This document shows, piece after piece, positions 35,815-44,207 of a DNA stretch of 64,000 nt. Origin of the DNA: JBIQKZ01 sp044464765 (lineage in GTDB: Bacteria > Pseudomonadota > Gammaproteobacteria > Burkholderiales > Burkholderiaceae_B); contig JBIQKZ010000002.1 in assembly GCA_044464765.1 (NCBI GenBank), positions 124,001 through 188,000 of the forward strand, written 5' to 3'. The stretch's first letter is position 1. Every line of letters begins with the position of its first letter. Position numbers and translations under genes: made by a program. The notes under the pieces are model-generated. The model searched no databases. It was not told where the DNA came from and worked only from the letters and a program-made list of their open reading frames with translations.

Positions 35815-36672
35815 TTGTTCAGTTACCGACATGCCTTTCACGCAGGCAACCACGCCGATGTTCTCAAGCATTCCATCCTGGTTCACACGCTGGATTATTT
35901 CAATCGCAAGGACACGCCTTATTGGTTCATCGACACGCACGCAGGCGCAGGCATCTACGACTTGACCAGCGACTGGGCGCTGCAAAACGGAGAATTCATC
36001 GACGGCCTGGACCGCCTGCTGGACGGCGATGACACCATGCCCGAACTGCTTGTCCGCTATTTAAGCGCAGTCCAGCATTTCAACCCGGATGGCGTCGCCA
36101 ATTACTACCCAGGCTCACCCTGGTTTGCGCTGCACGCACTGCGCGAACGCGATCGGCTTCGCCTGTTTGAAATGCACCCCTCCGAAGTCGAAGCGCTTAA
36201 AGACAACCTGGCCCGCCAGGACAGGGTCGCCAGGCGACAGGCCTCGGTCTACGCGTCCGACGGCTTTGCGGGGCTTAAAGCCCAATTGCCGCCTACGCCA
36301 CGGCGCGGCATCGTGATTATTGATCCCTCGTATGAAGACAAAGCCGACTACCGAAGAACGCTTCAAGCCCTGAAGGACGGTTTGAAGCGCTTTGCCACCG
36401 GCTGCTACCTGATTTGGTATCCCATTGTGCAGCGGCTAGAAGCACAAGAGCTGGTACGCAGCCTGGAGCGCATGGATGGCATCCAGTGGCTGCACGCCAC
36501 CCTGACCGTTCGCAAGCCGGCAGACGATGGCTTGGGCTTGCACGGCAGCGGCATGTTCGTGGTGAATCCGCCCTGGACCCTGCAAGCGGAACTGGCAGCC
36601 GCCCTGCCCTGGCTCAGCAAAAAATTGGCGCAAGACGACGGCGCTGGCCACACCCTGACTCAATCGAAATAA
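35815..36672 (+). CDS. rlmJ: 23S rRNA (adenine2030-N6)-methyltransferase
   Basis: RlmJ methylates A2030 of 23S rRNA. The family signature SYRHAFHAGNHADVLKH stands at the very N terminus when translation begins at the TTG codon 35815, which has GAGG six bases upstream; the frame runs open to 35668, but that extension lies within ugpQ. Other blocks are DTHAGAGIYDL (SAM site), YYPGSPWFA, and IIDPSYEDKADY with the catalytic DPPY-like motif as DPSYE. Length is 285 residues, as in E. coli. Confidence 0.94.
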   Translation: MFSYRHAFHAGNHADVLKHSILVHTLDYFNRKDTPYWFIDTHAGAGIYDLTSDWALQNGEFIDGLDRLLDGDDTMPELLVRYLSAVQHFNPDGVANYYPGSPWFALHALRERDRLRLFEMHPSEVEALKDNLARQDRVARRQASVYASDGFAGLKAQLPPTPRRGIVIIDPSYEDKADYRRTLQALKDGLKRFATGCYLIWYPIVQRLEAQELVRSLERMDGIQWLHATLTVRKPADDGLGLHGSGMFVVNPPWTLQAELAAALPWLSKKLAQDDGAGHTLTQSK

Positions 36673-36780
36673 AACTTGGCATCCCACGGCCTAGCGCCGG
36701 CGCATGCCAGGCAGAGATTGGCGATGTGGAAATTGCGCCAAACGTTGACCAAGCGCTGGTATGAGTTTGAGCGTCGGCAT

Positions 36781-36804
36781 TGCGCGCCGTGTAATCGGCG
36801 CGCA
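36781..36804. terminator. GC-rich hairpin between rlmJ and the pseudouridine synthase
   Basis: TGCGCGCCG (36781-36789) pairs perfectly with CGGCGCGCA (36796-36804) around a six-base loop. It sits between two convergent genes, seven bases from the minus-strand stop. There is no T run on either strand, so it is at best a bidirectional pause or 3'-protecting hairpin. Confidence 0.4.
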
Positions 36805-36810
36805 CCAAAC

Positions 36811-37545
36811 CTACATGAAGCGCTCGCCGTCTTTGAGATAGCGCCATTTCCCTGGGGGCAGATCGCCCAGCACAATACGCCCCATGCGAACCCGTTTCAG
36901 CCCCACCACTTTCAGGCCGACCATCTCGCACATGCGTCGGATCTGGCGCTTCTTGCCTTCCTGCAAAATAAAGCGCAGTTGATCTTCGTTTTGCCAGGTC
37001 ACATGCGCCGGCTTCAGGGCCTTGCCATCCAGGCTCAGGCCGTGATTAAGCTGTTTCAGTCCCCCCGCCCCGATCTTCCCTTCGACGCGCACCAGATACT
37101 CTTTTTCGAGTTCCGAATCATCGTTGATCAACTGGCGTGCGATTCGTCCATCCTGCGTCAGGACCAGCAAGCCCTGGGAATCAATATCCAGCCGCCCCGC
37201 CGGCGCCAGCCCGCGTAAATGCGCGGGATCGAAGCGTTGGGGCGCGGTATCAGGGCGATACTGCGAGCGCGCGCCAATCAGGCTGACTGCAGGGCGATAG
37301 CCTTGCTCTGCCTGGCCCGACACATAGCCCACCGGCTTGTTCAGCAAGATCGTGACGCGCGAGGTCTGGCGTCGCTGCGCCTGCTTGTCCAGGGTAATTT
37401 TCTGGCCCGGATACGCCTTGCTGCCCAGTTCGGACACGACCACGCCGTCCACGCGAACCCAGCCACGCTGAATATAGCCGTCGGCTTCACGCCGTGAACA
37501 CAGGCCCTGCTGGGCCATGAGCTTTGAAATTCGTACTTTTTCCAT
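36811..37545 (-). CDS. rRNA large-subunit pseudouridine synthase (RluB/RluE/RluF family)
   Basis: An RsuA/RluB-family enzyme that isomerises a uridine in rRNA. An S4 RNA-binding domain comes first (MEKVRISKLMAQQGLCSRREAD), then the catalytic domain with ILLNKPVGYV, the active-site Asp in GRLDIDSQGLL, and EGKKRQIRRM. The start at 37545 gives 244 residues; the frame remains open to 37779, but the extra part is out-of-phase glnK. It begins one base after the glnK stop. The sequence resembles the RluF-type subgroup more than RsuA, but the target position cannot be fixed by eye. Confidence 0.88.
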   Translation of the reverse strand: MEKVRISKLMAQQGLCSRREADGYIQRGWVRVDGVVVSELGSKAYPGQKITLDKQAQRRQTSRVTILLNKPVGYVSGQAEQGYRPAVSLIGARSQYRPDTAPQRFDPAHLRGLAPAGRLDIDSQGLLVLTQDGRIARQLINDDSELEKEYLVRVEGKIGAGGLKQLNHGLSLDGKALKPAHVTWQNEDQLRFILQEGKKRQIRRMCEMVGLKVVGLKRVRMGRIVLGDLPPGKWRYLKDGERFM

Positions 37546-37546
37546 A

Positions 37547-37885
37547 CTAAAGGACGTCAGGCCCGGTTTCACCTGTGCGTATGCGTATGGCCTGCTCAAC
37601 CGGCAAGACAAAAATCTTGCCATCGCCGATCTTGCCTGTGTGTGCAGCCTTGACAATCGCTTCGATGGCCGCGTCCACCATGGCGGCAGGCAGCACGGCG
37701 TCGACACGAATCTTGGGTAAAAAATCCACCACGTACTCGGCGCCCCGGTACAACTCGGTATGGCCTTTCTGGCGACCAAACCCCTTGACCTCCGTGACGG
37801 TCAGCCCGCTGACACCGATTTCGGCCAGCGCTTCGCGTACTTCGTCCAGTTTAAAAGGTTTGATAATCGCAGAGATCATCTTCAT
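37547..37885 (-). CDS. glnK: Nitrogen regulatory protein P-II
   Basis: A small trimeric signal protein that reports 2-oxoglutarate, ATP/ADP and glutamine status. The 112-residue sequence begins MKMISAIIKPFKLDEVREAL. The T-loop carries Tyr51 in YRGAEYVVDFLPK, the uridylylation site, and the C-terminal signature is GKIGDGKIFVLPVEQAIRIRTGE. GGAG lies nine bases before the start. It follows nadE on the same strand; glutamine-dependent NAD synthetases controlled by PII have been described in other proteobacteria, so the linkage is meaningful. glnB and glnK are hard to tell apart by eye, and with no amtB nearby the symbol is tentative. Confidence 0.92.
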   Translation of the reverse strand: MKMISAIIKPFKLDEVREALAEIGVSGLTVTEVKGFGRQKGHTELYRGAEYVVDFLPKIRVDAVLPAAMVDAAIEAIVKAAHTGKIGDGKIFVLPVEQAIRIRTGETGPDVL

Positions 37886-38010
37886 AGGGGATTGCTCCAA
37901 GGGCTAACAAGAGGTGTGCATGTCAATAATAAACGACGCCGGTCCGCCGGCCCGGCGGGCACGGTGGACAGGGAAACAATAAATGGCCGACAAGGGCATG
38001 GCATCGGTTG

Positions 38011-39624
38011 TCAGTCGCGAAATCCGTTGGCGATGGGATAGCGCCAGTCACGCCCAAACGCCCGCGAGGTGATTTTTGGACCGATCGCGCCCTGGCGACG
38101 CTTATATTCGTTGATGCGAATCAGGCGGACCACCTGGCGCACGACCTCTTCGCTGAAGCCCGCCTGCACGATTTGCTCGACCGATTCATTGTGTTCAACA
38201 TAACGTTCGATGATCGCATCCAGTATGTCGTAAGGCGGCAGGCTGTCCTGGTCGGTTTGATCCTCTCGAAGTTCAGCAGAGGGCGGCCGCTCGATAATAC
38301 GTACGGGTATCACAGGCGACTGATGGTTACGCCAACGAGCCAGGGCGTACACCATGGTCTTGGGCACATCTTTCAGCAAGGCAAAGCCGCCCGCCATGTC
38401 GCCGTACAAGGTGCAATAGCCGGTGGCCAGCTCCGATTTATTACCCGTCGTGACCACCAGCGAGCCGAACTTGTTGGACACGGCCATCAGCAGGGTTCCC
38501 CGAATCCGCGCTTGGATGTTTTCTTCTGTGGCGTCGGGCTCGCAGCCCGCAAACAGCGAAGCCAACGATTCATCAAACGCCTTCGCCAAGTCGGCAATGG
38601 CGATTTCTTCGTAGGCAACGCCCAGGCCATCGGCCATCTGCCGTGCGTCGGCCAGGGAGATATCTGCCGTATAGCGCGACGGCATCATGATGGTGCGAAC
38701 ATTTGCGGCACCAATGGCGTCTACGGCAATCGCCAGCACCAGTGCGGAATCCATTCCACCCGACAAACCCAGCACGACCCGGGAAAAGCCTGATTTGGCC
38801 AGGTAATCGCGCAGCGACATCGTCAAGGCGGTATAGACCTGGGCCAGGGAATCTGGCCAGGACTCGATGGCCGCGGCTTCCGGGCGCCCCTGTGCATCCA
38901 GGGCGACCAGGGCAAAATCCTCTTGAAAGACCGGCAGGCGTTGTGTAACTATGCCATTGCCATCCAGCACAAACGACGCCCCATCGAAAACCAGTTCGTC
39001 CTGGCCGCCCACCTTGTTCAAATAGATGACAGTCATTCCGGCGGCATTGCCGGCCACAGACTCGTAGCGCAACGCCTGCTTATCCACCGAGTAAGGCGAG
39101 GCATTGAGCACCAGCAGGACTTGAGCACCAGCCTCGGCCGCAAGCGCGGGGCTGCCGGGAAACCAGGCGTCCTCGCAAATCGTGATGCCGAACGTCACTC
39201 CCTTGCATTCAAACACGACCGGATCGAAACCGCTGCTGAAATAGCGACACTCGTCGAACACCCCGTAATCGGGCAACTCGTGCTTGCGATAGCAATCGAC
39301 CACCTGTCCGTCACGCACCACCGACGCCACGTTGTACAAGGCGCCGTCAGCCTGCTGCACATGCCCGATCACCACGTAAAGTTCAGGAAATTGCGCCAAG
39401 TCGTGGACCAAGGTCTGGAATGCCGCCTGCTGTTGCTCGAGAAAGGCCGGACGCAGGAACAGGTCTTCGGCCGGATAACCGGTGAGCGTCAGTTCGGGCG
39501 TCAGCAGGATATCGGCGCCCGCCTGGCTGGCCTTGCGGGCGGCATCCAGCAGCTTGAGCGCGTTGGCGCGCACATCGCCCACCGTGGTGTTGATCTGGGC
39601 AAGCCCGACAGTGACAGCCGACAT
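38011..39624 (-). CDS. nadE: Glutamine-dependent NAD+ synthetase
   Basis: NadE amidates deamido-NAD to NAD+. The N-terminal nitrilase-like glutaminase (about 1-255) shows LTPELTLTGYPAEDL with the catalytic Glu and FGITICEDAWFPGS with the nucleophile Cys. The C-terminal synthetase shows the PP-loop VVLGLSGGMDSALVLAI and GNKSELATGYCTLYGDMAG. Counted from MSAVTVGLAQINTT (39624) it has 536 residues; six further codons upstream are open but not conserved. It is followed by the PII gene 125 bases downstream. The gap between them holds a GC-rich hairpin-prone stretch (about 37930-37965). Confidence 0.95.
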   Translation of the reverse strand: MSAVTVGLAQINTTVGDVRANALKLLDAARKASQAGADILLTPELTLTGYPAEDLFLRPAFLEQQQAAFQTLVHDLAQFPELYVVIGHVQQADGALYNVASVVRDGQVVDCYRKHELPDYGVFDECRYFSSGFDPVVFECKGVTFGITICEDAWFPGSPALAAEAGAQVLLVLNASPYSVDKQALRYESVAGNAAGMTVIYLNKVGGQDELVFDGASFVLDGNGIVTQRLPVFQEDFALVALDAQGRPEAAAIESWPDSLAQVYTALTMSLRDYLAKSGFSRVVLGLSGGMDSALVLAIAVDAIGAANVRTIMMPSRYTADISLADARQMADGLGVAYEEIAIADLAKAFDESLASLFAGCEPDATEENIQARIRGTLLMAVSNKFGSLVVTTGNKSELATGYCTLYGDMAGGFALLKDVPKTMVYALARWRNHQSPVIPVRIIERPPSAELREDQTDQDSLPPYDILDAIIERYVEHNESVEQIVQAGFSEEVVRQVVRLIRINEYKRRQGAIGPKITSRAFGRDWRYPIANGFRD

Positions 39625-39666
39625 TTCACAAGGCCTTGGCAAGTAATGACAAATAGGAAAACAAAA

Positions 39667-40959
39667 TTATCGCATGCTGGCGAAGTCTGCGTCAGATCGC
39701 ATGCTGGCGAAGTCGGCGCCCGAAGGGGCTTGATACAGCCGCAATGACATCTCCGGCAAAATCGCCAGCAGGTGGTCGAAGATATTTCCCTGGATGCGTT
39801 CGTACTCGACCCAGGCGGTATTGGCGCTGAAGCAATAGACTTCAACCGGCACCCCTTGTGAATCGGGCTCCATCATGCGCACAATCATCAGCATGTCCTG
39901 GCGAAGTTCTTGCTGTTGCCGCAAATACGCTAAGGCATAGGCGCGGAAAGTGCCAAGATTGGTCAGCCGGCGGCGGTTCACCGGCTCGTTCCCCAGTTCG
40001 CCCAACGCCCTATTGCTTTGCTGCAGCTCGGCTTCCTTGATGGCCAGGTAGTCGGTCAGCAACCCGAAACGCGACAGCGCCCGGATTTCGTCTTCAGTCA
40101 GAAAGCGGATGGTGCTGGCGTCGATGCGCAAGGTGCGCTTGATGCGTCGCCCGCCCGACTCGAACATATGACGCCAGTTCCGATAGCTTTCGGAAAACAG
40201 CTTATAGGTGGGAACCGTAGTGACAGTCTTGTCCCAGTTCTGGACTTTGACCGTGTGCAGGGCGATATCCACGACGAAGCCGTCGGCGTTGGCCTGCGGC
40301 ATTTCGATCCAGTCGCCAATGCGCAGCATGTCGTTGGACGTCATCTGGGTGCTGGCCACCAGGGACAGCAAAGTGTCTTTGAATACCAGCAACAAGACAG
40401 CCGACAGCGCGCCCAGACCCGACAGCATCAGCAGCGGCGATTGATCGATCAGCAAAGAAAACACCAGGACGACGCAGACGCCCCACAGCACAATCCGGCC
40501 CAGTTCCAGATAGCCCTTGATCGAGCGCGTCTGCGCGCGGGTCGTGGCCGAGTAGGTGTCCTGCCAGGCTTTCAGCGTACCGCCCAACGCGCCAAATAAA
40601 AGTATCAGCGAAACCGCCTGCAGAAAGCGCGAAATCGGATCGATATAGTCTTTGGCAATCGGCAGCAAGGTGAGGTTCACCAAGATAACCAGCACCCCCA
40701 CCAAATAGCTAAGGCGGCGAAACACGCGGCGCCGAGCAAGCGCGTCGGACCAGTTTTTCTGCCCCACAGCGGTCAGCATGCGCCGTGTGATGGCGATGAT
40801 GACCTTATCCGTCGTCCAGCCCGCCACAAACACCAGGCCCACCAGGATGCCCGCGCCGATCAGTACCTGCGCCCAAATCGCATCCGGCACGTGATTGCCC
40901 AGCCAGGTGTTGCTCAGCCAAGCCGCCAGGAGATTATTCTTGTCCAGTGTGAGATCCAT
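39667..40959 (-). CDS. MscS-type mechanosensitive channel, YbdG/MscM-like
   Basis: A membrane channel that opens under osmotic downshock. Five or so hydrophobic segments occupy residues 30-200. The MscS core follows with LLSGLGALSAVLLLVFKDTL (pore helix) and IGDWIEMPQANADGFVVDIALHTVKVQNWDKT, characteristic of the YbdG-like branch. The C-terminal cytoplasmic domain extends to about residue 430. The start may be 40959 (MDLTLDK) or 40983; the former is preferred for its fit to the first helix. The last 18 residues are a ninefold duplication (see repeat). The stop is 42 bases from the nadE start, with both genes on the minus strand. Confidence 0.88.
   Translation of the reverse strand: MDLTLDKNNLLAAWLSNTWLGNHVPDAIWAQVLIGAGILVGLVFVAGWTTDKVIIAITRRMLTAVGQKNWSDALARRRVFRRLSYLVGVLVILVNLTLLPIAKDYIDPISRFLQAVSLILLFGALGGTLKAWQDTYSATTRAQTRSIKGYLELGRIVLWGVCVVLVFSLLIDQSPLLMLSGLGALSAVLLLVFKDTLLSLVASTQMTSNDMLRIGDWIEMPQANADGFVVDIALHTVKVQNWDKTVTTVPTYKLFSESYRNWRHMFESGGRRIKRTLRIDASTIRFLTEDEIRALSRFGLLTDYLAIKEAELQQSNRALGELGNEPVNRRRLTNLGTFRAYALAYLRQQQELRQDMLMIVRMMEPDSQGVPVEVYCFSANTAWVEYERIQGNIFDHLLAILPEMSLRLYQAPSGADFASMRSDADFASMR
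39671..39724. repeat. 27-bp tandem duplication at the end of the MscS-type gene
   Basis: Two adjacent 27-bp units (39671-39697 and 39698-39724) agree over their first 17 bases. They encode SGADFASMR and SDADFASMR, so the channel ends in a duplicated nonapeptide just before its stop codon. Confidence 0.75.
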
Positions 40960-41092
40960 TACATTCAATTTACAGCCTGCCAACCTGATTACATGTTTGA
41001 TGAACGTCGTGACGCCTGATGCCGACGCACCACATTCATGAGCGTGATTAGACCAAAAAATCGTGCAGCCCGTCCTTTATAATCACCCCACT

Positions 41093-42511
41093 ATGCCAAA
41101 TAACACCACCACTTCCGGGCAAAACCAGTTTGCCAACAAAGCCCAGGCCTGGTCGGCCCGGTTCTCCGAACCCGTTTCTGACCTGGTCAAACGCTATACC
41201 GCCTCGGTCGACTTCGACCAGCGCATGGCGGCGTTCGACATCCAGGGCTCGCTGGCCCACGCCGACATGCTGGCTTCAATCAGCATCATCAGCGCCACCG
41301 ACCTAGCCGACATCCAGCGCGGCATGAAACAGATCCTGGCAGAAATCGAACAAGGCACATTCACCTGGTCGCTCGACCTGGAAGACGTGCACCTGAATAT
41401 CGAGAAACGCCTGGTCGAATTGATCGGCGACGCGGGCAAACGCCTGCATACGGGCCGTTCACGCAACGATCAGGTGGCTACAGATATTCGGCTTTGGCTG
41501 CGCAACGAAATCGACATCGCCATCGACCTGCTGAGCCAACTGCGCCAGCGGCTGGCCACCCTGGCGCTGGAACACGCCGCCACCATTTTGCCCGGTTTCA
41601 CCCATTTACAAGTGGCCCAGCCGGTTACCTTCGGCCATCATCTATTGGCCTATGGCGAAATGTTCGCACGCGATGCCGAGCGCCTGGCCGACTGCCGCAA
41701 ACGCGTCAACCGCCTGCCGCTGGGATCTGCTGCGCTGGCCGGCACCTCGTACCCCATCGACCGCGAGCGCGTCGCCCGCGCCCTGGGTTTCGACGACGTC
41801 TGTCGTAACTCGCTCGACGCGGTTTCCGACCGCGATTTCGCCATCGAGTTTTGCGCGGCGGCCGCACTGATCATGACGCATATTTCGCGGTTGTCCGAAG
41901 AACTGGTCCTGTGGATGAGCCCGCGTGTGGGCTTTATCGATCTGGCCGACCGCTTTTGCACCGGCAGTTCCATCATGCCGCAAAAGAAAAATCCCGACGT
42001 GCCCGAACTGGCGCGCGGCAAAACCGGCCGCGTCAACGGCCACCTGGTCGCCCTGCTTACCCTCATGAAAGGCCAGCCCCTGGCCTACAATAAAGACAAC
42101 CAGGAAGACAAGGAAGGTCTGTTCGACTCCGCCGACACCATACGCGACACGCTGACCATTTTTGTGGACATGGTCGGGGGCATCAAGGTCAAGGCCGACG
42201 CCATGCGCGCCGCCGCGCTGCAAGGCTTTGCCACCGCCACCGACCTGGCCGACTATCTGGTCAAGAAAGGCGTGCCGTTTCGCGACGCCCACGAAACCGT
42301 GGCCCACGCCGTGCGCGCCTGCGAAGAGCAAGGCTGCGATCTGGCCGATTTGTCGCTCGAACAGTTGCAGGCCTTTCACGCGTCCATCGGCGCCGACGTG
42401 TTCGATGTGCTGACGCTGGAAGGCTCGGTGGCCGCCCGCAAACACATCGGCGGCACCGCGCCCGAACGCGTCCGGCTCGAAGCCCAGCGCGTGCTTGACG
42501 AAAAGCGTTGA
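41093..42511 (+). CDS. argH: Argininosuccinate lyase
   Basis: ArgH splits argininosuccinate into arginine and fumarate, the last step of arginine synthesis. The fumarase/lyase superfamily signature GSSIMPQKKNPDVPEL contains the catalytic Ser loop. Other blocks are AWSARFSEPVSDLVKRYTAS, LHTGRSRNDQVATD, and PGFTHLQVAQPVTFGHHLLAY with the catalytic Thr-His. The start at 41093 (MPNNTTTSG) lies ten codons inside the open frame and gives 472 residues. It is divergent from the MscS-type gene and convergent with tpsB, 20 bases away. argH marks the left border of the accessory island. Confidence 0.96.
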   Translation: MPNNTTTSGQNQFANKAQAWSARFSEPVSDLVKRYTASVDFDQRMAAFDIQGSLAHADMLASISIISATDLADIQRGMKQILAEIEQGTFTWSLDLEDVHLNIEKRLVELIGDAGKRLHTGRSRNDQVATDIRLWLRNEIDIAIDLLSQLRQRLATLALEHAATILPGFTHLQVAQPVTFGHHLLAYGEMFARDAERLADCRKRVNRLPLGSAALAGTSYPIDRERVARALGFDDVCRNSLDAVSDRDFAIEFCAAAALIMTHISRLSEELVLWMSPRVGFIDLADRFCTGSSIMPQKKNPDVPELARGKTGRVNGHLVALLTLMKGQPLAYNKDNQEDKEGLFDSADTIRDTLTIFVDMVGGIKVKADAMRAAALQGFATATDLADYLVKKGVPFRDAHETVAHAVRACEEQGCDLADLSLEQLQAFHASIGADVFDVLTLEGSVAARKHIGGTAPERVRLEAQRVLDEKR

Positions 42512-42531
42512 TCCGCCGTGGTACGACCGCA

Positions 42532-44205
42532 TTAAAAATACTTGACGAGTTGTACCCAGGCCCGGAGGTTCTGGTCGGAATCGCTTTGCGGCTTTTCCGA
42601 GCCTAGCCGCCAGGCCAGCACGCCGCTTAGCTGCCAGCCATATTGCGCCCAGCCCAGCGTCAGGCCGGTGGCGCTTAGATTGCGGTGGTTGTCGCCCGCC
42701 GCCCACGGCTTTTTGTTGAAGGCGATGTTGCCATGATCCACAAATGCGCCCACATGCCAGGCGGGCGCAAAGGCGTAACGCAATTCCACGCTGCCCAGCC
42801 AACCCTGGTCGCCGCTGGCCTCGCCTTGTGGATAGGCCCGCACACCATAGGCGCCGCCCAGGCTCATTTTCTCGGAAGAATCCAGGTTCTTGTTGGCCCA
42901 TTGCCCCTGCAAACGGGCATACAGGCTGAACTTGTCGTTTAGGCGCTGCAAACGCAAGACCGAGGCCGTAATTTTCTGAAAGTCGCCCGCCGTTCTGGCG
43001 GTCAGGTTGTCGACGGCTTGATCAAACGCGCTGTTCAACGTTAACCGACCTGCACTGTACGACACGGCAAAGCTGGTCACGCCGCCGCCGCCAAAGTCAT
43101 CGCGCGCATTGCCGGTCACCGAAGCTGTCCAGACGCGTGAATACTTGAGCGTGTCGAACGCCAGCAAGTCGATCTTGTCGTGCAGGCGCTTCTGATCGTA
43201 TTGCAACTGGCCATACAGACTGAAGTCGCGGCTGCGCACCAGAGGTTGAATCACATAGCCGCTGGCGATCTGCGCGCGGCCATGGGCGTCCAGTACGTCA
43301 AAGTCGCGCCCCAGCTCATAGCGCATGTTCGAGAACGATGCGCCCACCCGAGTGGCCCACGGCCCCACCGGCAATTGATAGGCGAAGCGGTAATAGGTCT
43401 GACGCTCGTTCGTGCCCATCAGTCGCAGGCTGGCCACATCGCCCAATCCCAGCGGATTATTCAGATTAATCGTGCTGCCCAAACGCCATTGGCCTGTGTA
43501 GCGGTTGCCGTAATTGTCCAGATCCGCCGAGCCGCTGACCAGGGGACCGGGCTTGACGTTGATCAGCAGGTCGGACGCGCCCACGCTGGCGCCGGGGCGC
43601 AAGGTGGAATCCACCGACAGGCCCGGATTATCGGCCGCCAGCAGCAAGCTACGCTCCAGCGAGTCGCCGTGGACTGCGTCGCCGACCTGCAAGTCTTGCA
43701 AGGGCGCCAATGCCCAGCCGCCAACCCGCGAGGTATTGTCCACCGTGATCTGGCCGTAATTGCCTTCCAGGATCGCAATGTGGACCTGGCCGTCCTGGAT
43801 CTCCTGGGCCGGCAAATACGCGCGCGCCAGCACATAGCCCTGTTGGCGGTAATACGCCGTGATCCGCGCCGCGCCGGCCTGAAGTTCGCCCAGGCTTGCA
43901 CTTCGGCCCTTCAGGTCGTCCAGCAAGGGCAGCAGTTGCGCATCATTGATCTCGTGATTGCCGCTTAGCGTAAAGCCCGCCACTTGAACCGTCGGCCCGC
44001 CCGGCGCAGCGGACGCATCGTCGGCGACCGGAACCTGCAAGTGCAGGCTGGAGGGCTCCGGCAGGGTCAGCGGCGTGGACTCTACCTCGCGCATGGATTG
44101 GCCGGCGTCGGGCGTGCCCAAAAGAGATTGCGCGGATGCGTCTACGGAAACGCCCAGCAACAACGCCAAGACGGCGCCCGACAAGCCTGGAAACGTGCGC
44201 TGCAT
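42532..44205 (-). CDS. Two-partner secretion outer-membrane transporter (TpsB, FhaC/ShlB family)
   Basis: TpsB proteins form an outer-membrane beta barrel that exports a TpsA partner. A signal peptide ends near residue 25 (SVDASAQ). The POTRA_2 domain (about 70-150) reads VQVAGFTLSGNHEINDAQLL to GYVLARAYLPAQEI, and the rest is a ShlB-type barrel with the lid/L6 region at GGAYGVRAYPQGEASGDQG. It ends in a terminal Phe (VQLVKYF), as outer-membrane barrels do. Its 557 residues are normal. It starts two bases after the tpsA stop and is co-transcribed with it. Its stop is 20 bases from the convergent argH. Confidence 0.92.
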   Translation of the reverse strand: MQRTFPGLSGAVLALLLGVSVDASAQSLLGTPDAGQSMREVESTPLTLPEPSSLHLQVPVADDASAAPGGPTVQVAGFTLSGNHEINDAQLLPLLDDLKGRSASLGELQAGAARITAYYRQQGYVLARAYLPAQEIQDGQVHIAILEGNYGQITVDNTSRVGGWALAPLQDLQVGDAVHGDSLERSLLLAADNPGLSVDSTLRPGASVGASDLLINVKPGPLVSGSADLDNYGNRYTGQWRLGSTINLNNPLGLGDVASLRLMGTNERQTYYRFAYQLPVGPWATRVGASFSNMRYELGRDFDVLDAHGRAQIASGYVIQPLVRSRDFSLYGQLQYDQKRLHDKIDLLAFDTLKYSRVWTASVTGNARDDFGGGGVTSFAVSYSAGRLTLNSAFDQAVDNLTARTAGDFQKITASVLRLQRLNDKFSLYARLQGQWANKNLDSSEKMSLGGAYGVRAYPQGEASGDQGWLGSVELRYAFAPAWHVGAFVDHGNIAFNKKPWAAGDNHRNLSATGLTLGWAQYGWQLSGVLAWRLGSEKPQSDSDQNLRAWVQLVKYF

Positions 44206-44207
44206 AT

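Noticed and set aside
41642..42901. A long minus-strand frame opposite argH and tpsB
   Set aside because: It runs across the end of two well-supported genes and shows no family motifs; it is a GC-rich shadow.
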